Source: DASZCR01 sp035942915
Lineage (GTDB): Bacteria; Acidobacteriota; Blastocatellia; Pyrinomonadales; Pyrinomonadaceae
Length of the DNA stretch: 49,212 nucleotides
Direction: 5' to 3'
Assembly (NCBI GenBank): GCA_035942915.1
Contig: DASZCR010000310.1
Location: 1 to 49,212, forward strand
This document shows positions 17,504 to 26,414 of this stretch, piece by piece; the stretch's first letter is position 1; the number at the start of each line of letters is the position of its first letter. The position numbers and the translations under genes are program-made. Below the pieces are notes generated by a model, which searched no databases, was not told the DNA's origin, and was given only the letters and a program-made list of their open reading frames with translations.

Positions 17504-18697
17504 ATGAAATTCGCCCTCGTCTCTTACGTCCTGCCGCCTTCGTGGTCGGGTCAGGCCATGATGCTCTACCGGCTGCTGCGCGACCTGCCGCCCGAACGCT
17601 ACTGTCTCGTCACGCTCGACGAAGGCGGCGGACACAACGGACAGGAGTTCTCCGAACGCCTGCCCGGCAGATACCATTTTCTCCCGCCTGAGTTTCGTCT
17701 GACGCGCGGCCATCGCTTCGGCGGCGCGCAGGCCAACATCCTCGTCGGCCTCGTCTGGCAGATTGCCGTGCGCGCGCGGCGCATCGCGCGCATCGTCAAA
17801 GAGGAGAAGTGCGAGGCTATTGTCGGCTGTTCGGGCGGCCACGACTTCGTCTATTTCCCGGCGGCCTATCTGGCAAGCCGTCTCGCAGGTGTGCCCTTCT
17901 ACGCTTATCTCTTCGACGACTACGCGACGCAATGGATTTCGCCGCTCGTCCGCTTCGTCGCGCGGCGGCTCGAACCCTTCATCATGAAAGGCGCACAGGG
18001 CATCGTCGCGCACAGCGAGTTTTTGCGCGACGAACTGCGCGAGCGTTACGGCGTCGAGTCCATCGTCATTCACAACCCTTGCGACCTCTCGGACTACGAA
18101 AAGGAACTCCCCCCGGAGCAGACGGACGTTGACGACGCGGAGGAGACGCGCATCGTCTATACGGGCGCGATTAGCGATGGGCAGTTCGGCGCGTTGCGAA
18201 ACCTGCTGGCGGCCATCGAACGGCTCGGCCGCCCCGGCGTCAAACTGCATCTTTACACGGCGCAGTCGCCCGAATATTGGGGCGCGCGCGGGCTGCGCGG
18301 CGCGGTCGTCTTTCATGAACACCAGACGGTCTTTGCCATCCCCGCCATCCAGCGACGCGCCGACCTGCTCTTTCTCGGCCTCGCCTTCGACTCGCCCTAC
18401 CCCGAACACATCAAGACGGCCTCGCCGGGAAAGACGGGCGAATATCTGGCCGCGCGTCGCCCGATACTCGTTCACGCGCCGCCCGATTCGTTCGTCGTCT
18501 GGTACTTCCGCACGCACGATTGCGGACTCGTCGTCGATGCGGACGACCCGGAAGCGTTGGCGCGTGCGCTGGCGCGCCTGCTCGAAGACGAGGAGTTGCG
18601 AGGGCGTCTGACGGAGAAGGCATGGCAGAGAGCGCGCGCGGATTTCAGCACGGAGACGGCGCAGGCCAAGTTCGTGCGCTTGCTCGAAGCGCCCTGA
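17504..18697 (+). CDS. Glycosyltransferase, GT4-like, following the L-hexosamine genes
   Basis: This 397-residue GT-B enzyme begins MKFALVSYVLPPSWSGQA, with a Ser/Gly-rich acceptor loop typical of GT4. The C-terminal domain has a donor-side segment around SPYPEHIKTASPGKTGEYLA where the EX7E motif is weak. It sits directly after the capE/reductase/2-epimerase trio, the position taken by WbuB-like FucNAc transferases in other clusters, so transfer of the L-hexosamine is a reasonable guess. The ATG at 17504 is preferred to a GTG at 17501; no clear ribosome-binding site is seen. Confidence 0.78.
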   Translation: MKFALVSYVLPPSWSGQAMMLYRLLRDLPPERYCLVTLDEGGGHNGQEFSERLPGRYHFLPPEFRLTRGHRFGGAQANILVGLVWQIAVRARRIARIVKEEKCEAIVGCSGGHDFVYFPAAYLASRLAGVPFYAYLFDDYATQWISPLVRFVARRLEPFIMKGAQGIVAHSEFLRDELRERYGVESIVIHNPCDLSDYEKELPPEQTDVDDAEETRIVYTGAISDGQFGALRNLLAAIERLGRPGVKLHLYTAQSPEYWGARGLRGAVVFHEHQTVFAIPAIQRRADLLFLGLAFDSPYPEHIKTASPGKTGEYLAARRPILVHAPPDSFVVWYFRTHDCGLVVDADDPEALARALARLLEDEELRGRLTEKAWQRARADFSTETAQAKFVRLLEAP

Positions 18698-18759
18698 GGG
18701 CGACGGCTGCGGTATCATAGCGAGGTGCAATCCTGAACGGAGGAGGGACGGCCGAAGCG

Positions 18760-19371
18760 ATGCAATCCGAGGCTCTGCATGAAGCGGCGGCGGCGGCCTT
18801 ACGCGAAGGCGCGGAGTTGCGTCTGCGCGTCGCAGAGGCTTGCGCCGACGACGTGGTGCGTGCGGCGCGTGCGCTCGAAAAGGCTCTGCGCGCCGGTGGC
18901 AAGGTCTTGCTCTTCGGCAACGGCGGGAGCGCGGCCGACGCCCAACACGTCGCCGCCGAACTCGTCGGGCGCTTCGCGCGCGAACGTGCGCCGCTTCCGG
19001 CCATTGCCTTAACGACGGACACATCGGCGCTGACGGCCATCTCGAACGACTACGGCTTCGAGCAGGTCTTCGCGCGGCAACTGCTCGCGCTCGGACGCGC
19101 GGGCGACGTGGCCGTCGCCATCAGCACCAGCGGCCGCTCGAAGAACGTCATTGTCGCGGCTGAGGCGGCGCGCGCGCGCGGTCTGACGCTCGTGGCGCTG
19201 ACGGGCGGCGACGGCGGCGAACTTGCGCGTCTGGCAGACATCTGCGTCAACGTTCCTTCGACCGACACGGCGCGCGTGCAGGAATGTCATCTGGCGGTCG
19301 AGCACATCGTCTGCGAGATGGTCGAGCGTCTGATGTTTGACGGAGACGGAAGCGAAGCTCTTTCAAGTTAA
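18760..19371 (+). CDS. gmhA: Sedoheptulose-7-phosphate isomerase
   Basis: This 203-residue SIS-domain enzyme converts sedoheptulose 7-phosphate to D-glycero-D-manno-heptose 7-phosphate. It shows GNGGSAADAQHVAAEL at about 53-68, the phosphate loop STSGRS at 122-127 and the QECHLAVEH active-site segment near the C-terminus, which separates GmhA from DiaA. The ATG at 18760 is preceded by GGAGGGACGG. No heptose kinase, phosphatase or epimerase is visible in the window, so the rest of the pathway must lie elsewhere. The nucleotidyltransferase at 12745 might be a partner. Confidence 0.9.
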   Translation: MQSEALHEAAAAALREGAELRLRVAEACADDVVRAARALEKALRAGGKVLLFGNGGSAADAQHVAAELVGRFARERAPLPAIALTTDTSALTAISNDYGFEQVFARQLLALGRAGDVAVAISTSGRSKNVIVAAEAARARGLTLVALTGGDGGELARLADICVNVPSTDTARVQECHLAVEHIVCEMVERLMFDGDGSEALSS

Positions 19372-19384
19372 GGAGTCGGGCGGG

Positions 19385-20359
19385 GTGAAGTTGTCGGTTG
19401 CCATGTGCACGTATAACGGCGCGCGCTTCCTGCGAGAGCAACTCGCCAGCGTCGCCGCGCAGACGCGCACGCCCGACGAGTTGATAGTCTGCGACGATTG
19501 CTCTCAAGACGAGACGCCGCAGATTGTCGAAGCCTTCGCCGCCGAAGCTCCCTTCGACGTGCGGCTGCAACGCAACGCCGCCAACCTCGGTTCGACCAAA
19601 AACTTCGAGCAGGCCATCCGCCTCTGCGACGGCCACCTCATCGCCCTCTCAGACCAGGACGACGTGTGGTTGCCCGAAAAACTTGAGACGCTCGAAGCGG
19701 AACTGGCGCGCAGGCCGACGGCCGGACTCGTCTTCTCCGATGCCGACGTGGTTGACGAGAACCTCCGTCCGCTCGGCTTTCGCCTCTGGCAAGCGACCGG
19801 CGAGGCCAACTTCGGAGAGGCGAAGCAGAAGTTGTTCAGGGAGGGCATGGCCTTCGACGTGCTGCTCGCGGGCAACGTCGTCACGGGAGCGACGATGGCC
19901 TTCCGCGCAGAGTACAGGGAACTCTTGCTGCCCATTCCCGGCGACACCTCTTTGATTCATGACGGCTGGATAGCTATGCTGTTGGCCGCCGTCTCCGAGT
20001 TGGCTTTCATCTCGCGCCCGCTCATCAAGTACCGGCAGCACGCGGCGCAGCAACTCGGCGCGTATCACGGCCCGGCGAGCGCGGGCGGCCTCAAGGCGAT
20101 GCGGCGCGCGAACCCTTACGCCTCCGAGTTGCACCGGCTGATGACGCTTGCCGAGAGACTGAGGGCGAAGCGCGCGGCGTTCGATGGCGCGGCGGCGCTC
20201 GCCAAGTTGAATGAGAAGGCGGCTCATCTGCGCGCGCGCATGGAGATTTCGCGCGCCGGTTTGGGACGCGTGCCGCGCATCGCGCGCGAGTTGCTCACGC
20301 GCCGTTACCATCTATACTCAAACGGCGTCTACAGCGCGGCGAAAGACCTCTTTTCCTGA
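19385..20359 (+). CDS. Glycosyltransferase family 2
   Basis: This 324-residue GT-A enzyme begins with the GT2 start VKLSVAMCTYNGARFLREQL and has the DDCSQDET loop and the SDQDDVW metal-binding motif. The later region (DGWIAML, RQHAAQQLG) matches rhamnosyl-type GT2 enzymes. The GTG at 19385 is chosen because AGGAG sits nine bases upstream, overlapping the gmhA stop; an earlier ATG at 19337 lies inside gmhA. The donor may be dTDP-rhamnose, but that is only a family tendency. Confidence 0.85.
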   Translation: MKLSVAMCTYNGARFLREQLASVAAQTRTPDELIVCDDCSQDETPQIVEAFAAEAPFDVRLQRNAANLGSTKNFEQAIRLCDGHLIALSDQDDVWLPEKLETLEAELARRPTAGLVFSDADVVDENLRPLGFRLWQATGEANFGEAKQKLFREGMAFDVLLAGNVVTGATMAFRAEYRELLLPIPGDTSLIHDGWIAMLLAAVSELAFISRPLIKYRQHAAQQLGAYHGPASAGGLKAMRRANPYASELHRLMTLAERLRAKRAAFDGAAALAKLNEKAAHLRARMEISRAGLGRVPRIARELLTRRYHLYSNGVYSAAKDLFS

Positions 20360-20390
20360 GCCGGGGACGGGAACGATAAACGTGGGAGCT

Positions 20391-21407
20391 ATGACTGTCG
20401 AGCAGAGAGAGACGGGCGCGCACGACCAGACGCGCGGCGGCGAACAGAAGCGGCCGCGCGCGTCGGTCGTCATCGTCAACTGGAACACGCGCGAGTTAAT
20501 CCTCCAATGCCTCGACTCACTCAAGGAGTCGCTCGGCGATTTTCCGGCCGAGATTATCGTCGTCGATAACGACTCGGCCGACGGCAGCCCCGAAGCCGTC
20601 GAGGAGCGACACCCGGACGTGCGTCTCATCCGCAGCGGCGCAAATCTCGGCTTCGCGCGCGGCAACAACCTCGGCTTCCGACACGCACGCGGAGACTACT
20701 TCGTCCTCTTAAACAGCGACACGATAGTCTTGCCGGGAGCCGTCCAGCGCCTCGTCGAATTTCTCGACGAGCATCCTGAGTTTGCGGCTGCCGGCGGACA
20801 GCATCTCGACGTGGAGAGGCGTTATGCGCCCGCCGCGCATCCCTTTCCGTCCTTACGCCACGACCTTTCGGTGGCGACCGGCATCGACAGTCTCGGCCGC
20901 CGCCTGCTCAGGCGAAACTCTCCGCTGGCGCGCTTCTGGTTTCCGCTCGACACGCAGGAAGTGGACTGGGTGAGCAACTCGTTTGTCGCCGTCAGGCGCG
21001 AGGTCGTCGAACGCGTCGGCGGCCTGCCCGAAGAGTTCTTTCTCTACGGCGACGATGTGGAGTGGTACTGGCGCGTGAGGCGCGCGGGGATGCGCGTCGC
21101 CTACGTTCACGGCGCGCCGATTATCCATCTTGAGAACCAGAGCAGCAATCAGCTTTATCAGAGCGAGAAGCCGTTTCGCAATCTCGACGGCCTCTATACT
21201 TTCGCTTATCGTCGGCGCAACCCTGTCGGCTGGCGCATCGGCTGGCTGGCCTTTGCCGCCTACTGGGGCGCGCTCGGCATCAAGTGGAGTTTGAAGGCGC
21301 GACGGACAGGCGACGAGCGCGACGCGGAGATGGCGCGCTGGCTGCGCTCTTACGCGCGCTATCACGTCGAACAGGTGCTCGGTCGCGTCGAGCCTATCGC
21401 ACGCTAG
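20391..21407 (+). CDS. Glycosyltransferase family 2, rhamnosyltransferase-like
   Basis: This 338-residue GT2 enzyme has a polar N-terminus of about 25 residues. The core then begins SVVIVNWNTRELILQCLDSL and carries VVDNDSADGS, GFARGNNLGF and the LLNSDT metal motif. EEFFLYGDDVEWYWRVR is the usual acceptor-side signature of the WbbL-like rhamnosyltransferases. The ATG at 20391 has GGGAG five to seven bases upstream. It follows the previous GT2 by 31 bases. Rhamnose as donor is plausible, since the window encodes dTDP-rhamnose enzymes. Confidence 0.87.
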   Translation: MTVEQRETGAHDQTRGGEQKRPRASVVIVNWNTRELILQCLDSLKESLGDFPAEIIVVDNDSADGSPEAVEERHPDVRLIRSGANLGFARGNNLGFRHARGDYFVLLNSDTIVLPGAVQRLVEFLDEHPEFAAAGGQHLDVERRYAPAAHPFPSLRHDLSVATGIDSLGRRLLRRNSPLARFWFPLDTQEVDWVSNSFVAVRREVVERVGGLPEEFFLYGDDVEWYWRVRRAGMRVAYVHGAPIIHLENQSSNQLYQSEKPFRNLDGLYTFAYRRRNPVGWRIGWLAFAAYWGALGIKWSLKARRTGDERDAEMARWLRSYARYHVEQVLGRVEPIAR

Positions 21408-21420
21408 TAAGGATACTGCT

Positions 21421-22287
21421 TTGAAGAAATTCGCCAAGTGGGTGCGCGGCTCTCGCCCGTTCAACCACCTTGCCACTGCGACCGTCAAGACGCTCTTCGG
21501 CGCGCGCTCCGAGTTCGCCGTCAAGCACCTGCCGCGCACGGGAGAGGTCAAATCGCGTTTGCCGAACGGGCGCGTCTTGAGGCTCACTTCGCGCGGCGAC
21601 GACTGGGTCTCGAATCAGGTCTTCTGGCGCGAGTGGCACGGCTACGAGCCGGAGACCTCGCCCGTCTTCTTCCGTCTCGCCGAGAGTGCGCGCGTCGTGC
21701 TCGACGTGGGCGCGCACGTCGGCTACTACGCGGTGCTCGCCGCACACGCTAACCCTGCGTCGGCGGTTTACGCTTTCGAGCCGATGCCTGCGAGCTTCGA
21801 GCGTCTGCGTCGCAACGTCGAGTTGAACAGCCTGACGAACGTGCGCTGCGTCAACAAGGCGGTCGGCGAACGTGACGGCGAAGCCGAAATCTATCATCCG
21901 GCGACGGAAGTGCCGGTCGGGGCGACGCTCTCAAAAGAACTCAAGCGGCAGTTGCCGGAGATGGAAACCTCGCTCGTCTCGGTCGTCTCCATCGACAGCT
22001 TCGTGCGCGCCGAGATGCTTGAGACGGTTGACCTCGTCAAGATTGATACCGAGACGACCGAAGCGGAAGTCTTACGCGGAATGGCCGAGACTCTCAAGCG
22101 CTTTCGGCCGTCGGTCGTCTGCGAGTTCTGGACAGGCCCGGCGAGCGCGCACGCCGAAGTCTTCGCGCCGCTTGGCTATCGCTGCTACGCGCTTGCGCGC
22201 GGCGGCCCGCGCCCATACGACGGCACGGCCGCCGAAGGCAACAACTATCTTTTCACCACACGCGAGCTTGCAGACTTCTCCGGTTGA
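21421..22287 (+). CDS. FkbM-family methyltransferase (second of three)
   Basis: This 288-residue SAM-dependent enzyme has VVLDVGAHVGYYAVLAA near residue 98, AFEPMPASFERLRRN after it, and the motif VKIDTETTEAEVLRGM at about 210. The usual DVEGAE of the family reads DTETTE here, keeping the final acidic residue. The start is TTG at 21421 with AAGGA nine bases upstream; no ATG lies near the conserved start. It follows a GT2 gene by 13 bases and probably O-methylates a sugar in the chain. Substrate unknown. Confidence 0.84.
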   Translation: MKKFAKWVRGSRPFNHLATATVKTLFGARSEFAVKHLPRTGEVKSRLPNGRVLRLTSRGDDWVSNQVFWREWHGYEPETSPVFFRLAESARVVLDVGAHVGYYAVLAAHANPASAVYAFEPMPASFERLRRNVELNSLTNVRCVNKAVGERDGEAEIYHPATEVPVGATLSKELKRQLPEMETSLVSVVSIDSFVRAEMLETVDLVKIDTETTEAEVLRGMAETLKRFRPSVVCEFWTGPASAHAEVFAPLGYRCYALARGGPRPYDGTAAEGNNYLFTTRELADFSG

Positions 22288-22372
22288 GCGAGCGCGCAGA
22301 CAAAGAGGTTTGCAACGCGCTCTCAATCTGTTTATCGTTAGACGCTCTGGGCAGGCGCACTGGAGGTATCGG

Positions 22373-23359
22373 ATGCGCCTTGATAGTCATCGTCGTTCAG
22401 ATACGTCGGCGGTCAGCGAGCGAGCACTGAGGGGCGAACGCCTCTCCTTCTGGGTGAGGATTCCGCGTGTGCTCTACGGGCGGCTCAACGTGCGGCGGGG
22501 CGTCGGGCGCGCGGTGATGACGCTGGCAAAGTTTAACCCCGCGCTGCGCAGCTTGCCGGTTCCGCTCAACGATGGACGCATTCTCTATCTGGATTTGCGC
22601 GAGCCGATGTGCATGAACTACCTGCTGGCGGGCGAAATCTGGATGGAGCAGGGGCCGACGAAGTTCGTGCGCTGCGTGCTGCACGCGGGCGAAGTGGCGA
22701 TTGACATCGGCGCCAACGTCGGCTGGTACAGCACTCTGTTCAGCGAACAGGTGGGTCGCACGGGTCGCGTCTACGGCTTCGAGCCGAGCACGAAAGCTTG
22801 CGGGCTGGTGACGAGGACGGCGAGCGCTTACCCGCAACTGGAAATCGTCAACTCGGCGCTCAGCGATTACGAGGGCAAAGCCGAATTGCACCTTCCGGCC
22901 TTCGGCGAAATGGCCTCGCTCCAAAGCGTGCCCGGCGAACTGAGAGCGCAGGAGTGCCGCGTGACGACGCTCGACGCGTTCCTCAAGTCGAGGGGTAAGC
23001 CGGTCGTCCACTACGTCAAGTGCGATGCAGAGGGCGCGGAGTTGGCTATCCTGCGCGGCGCGGCCGGACTGCTGGCGAGCGAGCGACCGCCCATCTGGCA
23101 GATGGAGATTAACGCCCCGACGGCGGCGCGCTTCGGGTATCACCCCGACAGAATTTTCGAGTACTTTCAATCGTTCGCGCAGGCCGGTTATGAGGCTTAC
23201 AAGATTAACGCAGAGTCGGGCATGCTGACGCCGCTCGTCCCGCCGGTCGAACTCGTGCGCGACGACGCCGTGATTGTCCCGCGCTGGCAGGCCGACCGGC
23301 TCGCAGCTTACCTTCGCGCACTGAATGCGCCTGCGCAAGCGACAAGCTTCCATCTATGA
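22373..23359 (+). CDS. FkbM-family methyltransferase (third of three)
   Basis: This 328-residue enzyme has AIDIGANVGWYSTLFSEQV at about 106-124 as its SAM site, GFEPSTKACG after it and the YVKCDAEGAELAILRG signature near 220. The N-terminal 80 residues are basic and differ from the other two copies. The ATG at 22373 is preceded by TGGAGGT. An in-frame extension upstream overlaps the previous gene in another frame and is rejected. Its stop overlaps the next gene by four bases (ATGA). Three FkbM genes in one train point to heavy O-methylation. Confidence 0.85.
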   Translation: MRLDSHRRSDTSAVSERALRGERLSFWVRIPRVLYGRLNVRRGVGRAVMTLAKFNPALRSLPVPLNDGRILYLDLREPMCMNYLLAGEIWMEQGPTKFVRCVLHAGEVAIDIGANVGWYSTLFSEQVGRTGRVYGFEPSTKACGLVTRTASAYPQLEIVNSALSDYEGKAELHLPAFGEMASLQSVPGELRAQECRVTTLDAFLKSRGKPVVHYVKCDAEGAELAILRGAAGLLASERPPIWQMEINAPTAARFGYHPDRIFEYFQSFAQAGYEAYKINAESGMLTPLVPPVELVRDDAVIVPRWQADRLAAYLRALNAPAQATSFHL

Positions 23360-25590
23360 ACAAGCAAGGGAATAAAACGCGCGTCGCGCTCGTCGGCTGC
23401 GGAGCCATCGCACAGTTGCACGCGCGCGCGCTCGCCTCTGTGGCCGACGCCACGTGCACGGCCGTCTACGACCGCGACCACGAGCGCGCCGTAGCTTTCG
23501 CACGCAACTTCTGCCCCGCCGCGACTGTGCTCGACGACTTGTCGCGCATCGCAGAGCACGCCGAAGCGGCCGTCGTCGCCGTGCCGAACGCCTCTCATGC
23601 GCCCGTCTCGATAGAACTGCTGCGCGCCGGACTCGACGTGCTGTGCGAGAAGCCTCTGGCCGTCTCGGTCGCCGAAGCGCGCGAGATGATTGAGACGGCC
23701 GAGCGCGCCGGACGCGTGCTCGTGTGCGGATTGCTGCGCCGCTTCTACAACTCGACCCGTCTCGTCTCCGAAGCTCTCAGGCGCGGCCTCACCGGAAGCC
23801 CTCTGAGCTTCGAGGTGCGCGAGTCGGTCTGGAACTGGCCGCTCAACCGCGCGACCTTCGACCCGCACATCTCCGGCGGCGGCGTGCTGATAGACATCGG
23901 CCCGCACGTCTTCGACCTGCTCCACGTCTGGTTCGGCGCAGTCGAGGTCGTCGAATACGTGGACGACAATCGCGGCGGCGTCGAGGCGCATTGCACGGCG
24001 CGCGTGCGTTGCGGCGGCGCAGACGGCGTCGAGGGCGTCATTCATCTGACGCGCGCCTACGGCACACTGAACCGCACGCGTATCCGCTGCGAGCGCGGCC
24101 TGATTGATTACGACCCGCACGCACGCGACCGCATCCGCCTCATCTTCGACGAGGGCGGAACGGCCGAGCCTTTCGAGACGACGGCCGAGGCCGAGCCGGC
24201 CGAGCCGTTCGTCAGGCAGTTGGAAAACTTTCTGCGCGCCGTGAGGGGCGAAGGCGAGGCGGAGGCTTCGGCGCGTGCGGCGCTCGCTTCGGTCGAGGCC
24301 GTCGAGGCTTGCTACAAGGCGCGTCGTCCGCTGGTTGATGCGTGGCAGCCTGAACGGCAGTCAGACGCTCGGCTCGTCCCTGAGCATCCTTACAAAAAGA
24401 TTCTGGTGACGGGCGCCAGCGGCGCGGTCGGCTCGCGCATGGTCGAGTTGTGGGCGGCCGAAGGTCGTCTCGCGGAGTTGCGCTGCATGTTGCGCGGCTA
24501 TCGTACGGCGGCGCGCATCAAGCGTTACGGCGTCGAGATTGTCGAGGCCGATTTGACGGACGCGGCCGCAGTCAGGCGCGCGGCCGAAGGCTGCGACGCG
24601 ATTGTTCACCTCGGCGTCGGCGATGCGGCGAGCCGCGAGACTGAACCTCTGCTGGCGGCGGCGCGCGAACTGGGCATCCGTCGCTTCGTCCACATGAGCA
24701 CGGCGGCCGTCTACGGCATCTCTCTGCCCGCGTCAATCGAGCGCCTACAGGAACGGACGCCGGTCGTGAAGACGGGCGAGCCGTATGCCGACGAGAAAGC
24801 GAAGGCCGAACGCGCTGTGATGCGCGAGTGCCGACGCGGGCTGGAAGGCGTGATTCTGCGGCCGCACATGGTCTACGGGCCGGGCTTGCGTTGGAGCGCT
24901 GAGTTGATGGCGCTCCTGCCGAAGGGTGAAATCTGCATCCTCGAAGACGGCGCGTGGTGCAATCTGATTTACGTCGATGACCTCGTCGCGGCCGTGGCGC
25001 GCGCGCTCGTCGCCGCACGCGGTTTCGGCGAGCCGCTCTTTGTTACAGACGGCGCGCCGCTCAGGTGGAGCGAGTACATCGAGGCGCACGCGGCGCTCGC
25101 CGGGGTCGAGCCGCCGCGCGCTCTCCGAAGCGCAGTGCTCGGCGGCAAACTCAACTGGCGCGAGTGGATAAAGAAGTCTGTCAGTCCGCTTCCGGCCATC
25201 GTCCGCAGCAACGAGTTCCGGCGTTTCGTCTTCGAGAGTCCGGCGGCGCAGGCGACAGTCTTTCGTGCCTATCTGGCCGTGCGCCGCTCGCGCCGCTTGC
25301 AGCCTTACGTCGAAAAACTGCGCGGCTCAGGCGCGGCGGGCGCGGCGTCCGGCGCACAGTCTGCCGCATCGTTCAACGAACTGTGGTCGTTGCTGCAAGT
25401 CTCGGAGGCGCGCCTCAGTGCGGCGCGTGCCGAAGAGTTGATAGGCTTTCGCGCGCGGGTCGATTTTCGTGAAGGCTTGCGCCGTTCGGCGTTGTGGTTT
25501 AGGCAGTTCGGACTGTTGGACGTTGATGAGAGAGACGCTCCTGTCGGTTCGGGCGAACCGTCTGCGGCGTCCGTGTCGGGCGCGCGCTGA
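23356..25590 (+). CDS. Fused Gfo/Idh/MocA oxidoreductase and SDR epimerase/dehydratase
   Basis: This 744-residue protein joins two NAD(P)-dependent domains in one frame. Residues 1 to about 330 are a Gfo/Idh/MocA oxidoreductase with the GCGAIAQLHARAL nucleotide loop (14-26), the CEKPLAV motif (97-103) and DIGPHVFDLL (180-189). From about 347 an extended SDR begins with GASGAVGS (353-360), continues with MSTAAVYG (447-454) and has Tyr477/Lys481 as the probable catalytic pair. The join is a short polar linker and the reading frame is unbroken. The SDR ends with a long extra region after about residue 610. A 3-keto sugar route in which one domain oxidises and the other epimerises or reduces is possible; no substrate can be named. 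Confidence 0.9.
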   Translation: MNKQGNKTRVALVGCGAIAQLHARALASVADATCTAVYDRDHERAVAFARNFCPAATVLDDLSRIAEHAEAAVVAVPNASHAPVSIELLRAGLDVLCEKPLAVSVAEAREMIETAERAGRVLVCGLLRRFYNSTRLVSEALRRGLTGSPLSFEVRESVWNWPLNRATFDPHISGGGVLIDIGPHVFDLLHVWFGAVEVVEYVDDNRGGVEAHCTARVRCGGADGVEGVIHLTRAYGTLNRTRIRCERGLIDYDPHARDRIRLIFDEGGTAEPFETTAEAEPAEPFVRQLENFLRAVRGEGEAEASARAALASVEAVEACYKARRPLVDAWQPERQSDARLVPEHPYKKILVTGASGAVGSRMVELWAAEGRLAELRCMLRGYRTAARIKRYGVEIVEADLTDAAAVRRAAEGCDAIVHLGVGDAASRETEPLLAAARELGIRRFVHMSTAAVYGISLPASIERLQERTPVVKTGEPYADEKAKAERAVMRECRRGLEGVILRPHMVYGPGLRWSAELMALLPKGEICILEDGAWCNLIYVDDLVAAVARALVAARGFGEPLFVTDGAPLRWSEYIEAHAALAGVEPPRALRSAVLGGKLNWREWIKKSVSPLPAIVRSNEFRRFVFESPAAQATVFRAYLAVRRSRRLQPYVEKLRGSGAAGAASGAQSAASFNELWSLLQVSEARLSAARAEELIGFRARVDFREGLRRSALWFRQFGLLDVDERDAPVGSGEPSAASVSGAR

Positions 25591-25659
25591 CTTGTTTATA
25601 ATCGGCCGCGCCGCTACAGTTGAGCGGGGCTGTGTTTGCCGTTCGTCCATCCGTTTCGC

Positions 25660-26355
25660 ATGAGATTGTTGTTGAAAACGCTGGCCTACTGCATGAAGGC
25701 CGTGAGGCGCTTGCTGGTGCCGATTCTCGGCGCAGTTATCAGCTTCTTCGTTGACCGTGCGGAACGCGCCGGGCTGCTCTACTGGCCTTTCTTTACCGAA
25801 GCGTTGGGGATGGTTCCGTTCACTTTCGGATGGCAACTGCGCGAAGACGTTTACCGCCGGCTCGGCCTCTGTCGCGGCTCCGGCATCATCCTCAATCACG
25901 GCACGAGCATCGGCGAGCGGCGCACGACCATCGGCGCTGACGTGTGGATGAGCCGCGATGTCTACGTCGAGTACGCGCACATCGGCGACCACGCTCTGAT
26001 TGGGCCGGGCGCAGTCCTGCTGGCCGGGCGCTATCATCATCGCGCGGACGACGTGGAAGTGCCGATTAAGCTGCAAGGCAATAATCCGCTCGTGCCGATT
26101 AAGGTCGGCGAGGGCGCGTGGATTGGCGCGAACGCGACCGTCATGGCCGATGTCGGACGCCATGCCATCGTCGGCGCGGGCGCAGTTGTCATCAAGCCCG
26201 TCCCCGACTACGCCGTCGTCGCCGGAAACCCTGCACGCTTCATCCGCGACCGTCGGCAGCCGTCAACGCCGCCGCCGCAGATGACGCCGCCGCCGCACGA
26301 AGCGACCGCCGACGCCGTCCGAGAAGACGATTCCATGTTGCTCAAAGCCGAGTGA
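25660..26355 (+). CDS. Left-handed beta-helix acyltransferase (hexapeptide repeat)
   Basis: This 231-residue protein has hexapeptide repeats between about residues 70 and 190 (IILNHGTSIGERRTTIGADV, IGDHALIGPGAVLLAG, EGAWIGANATVMADV, IVGAGAVVIKPVPDYAVVAGNP), the fold of WcaF/CatB-type O-acetyltransferases that use acetyl-CoA. The C-terminal 40 residues are Pro-rich and probably disordered. The ATG at 25660 is preferred over a TTG at 25636, but neither has a good ribosome-binding site. It likely acetylates a sugar of the chain. Confidence 0.83.
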   Translation: MRLLLKTLAYCMKAVRRLLVPILGAVISFFVDRAERAGLLYWPFFTEALGMVPFTFGWQLREDVYRRLGLCRGSGIILNHGTSIGERRTTIGADVWMSRDVYVEYAHIGDHALIGPGAVLLAGRYHHRADDVEVPIKLQGNNPLVPIKVGEGAWIGANATVMADVGRHAIVGAGAVVIKPVPDYAVVAGNPARFIRDRRQPSTPPPQMTPPPHEATADAVREDDSMLLKAE

Positions 26356-26414
26356 GACGACGGCTGTGCGCGCGCGTCCGAAAAATTTCCGTTGTGAGGA
26401 GTTGAAGTTCGCAG

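Noticed and set aside
17492..19024. Minus-strand open frame of 510 codons
   Set aside because: Antisense shadow of the GT4 gene and gmhA; composition is Arg-rich and no domain is visible.
26265..26320. CCG-rich tract as a microsatellite
   Set aside because: It encodes the Pro-rich tail of the acetyltransferase in frame and is short and irregular.
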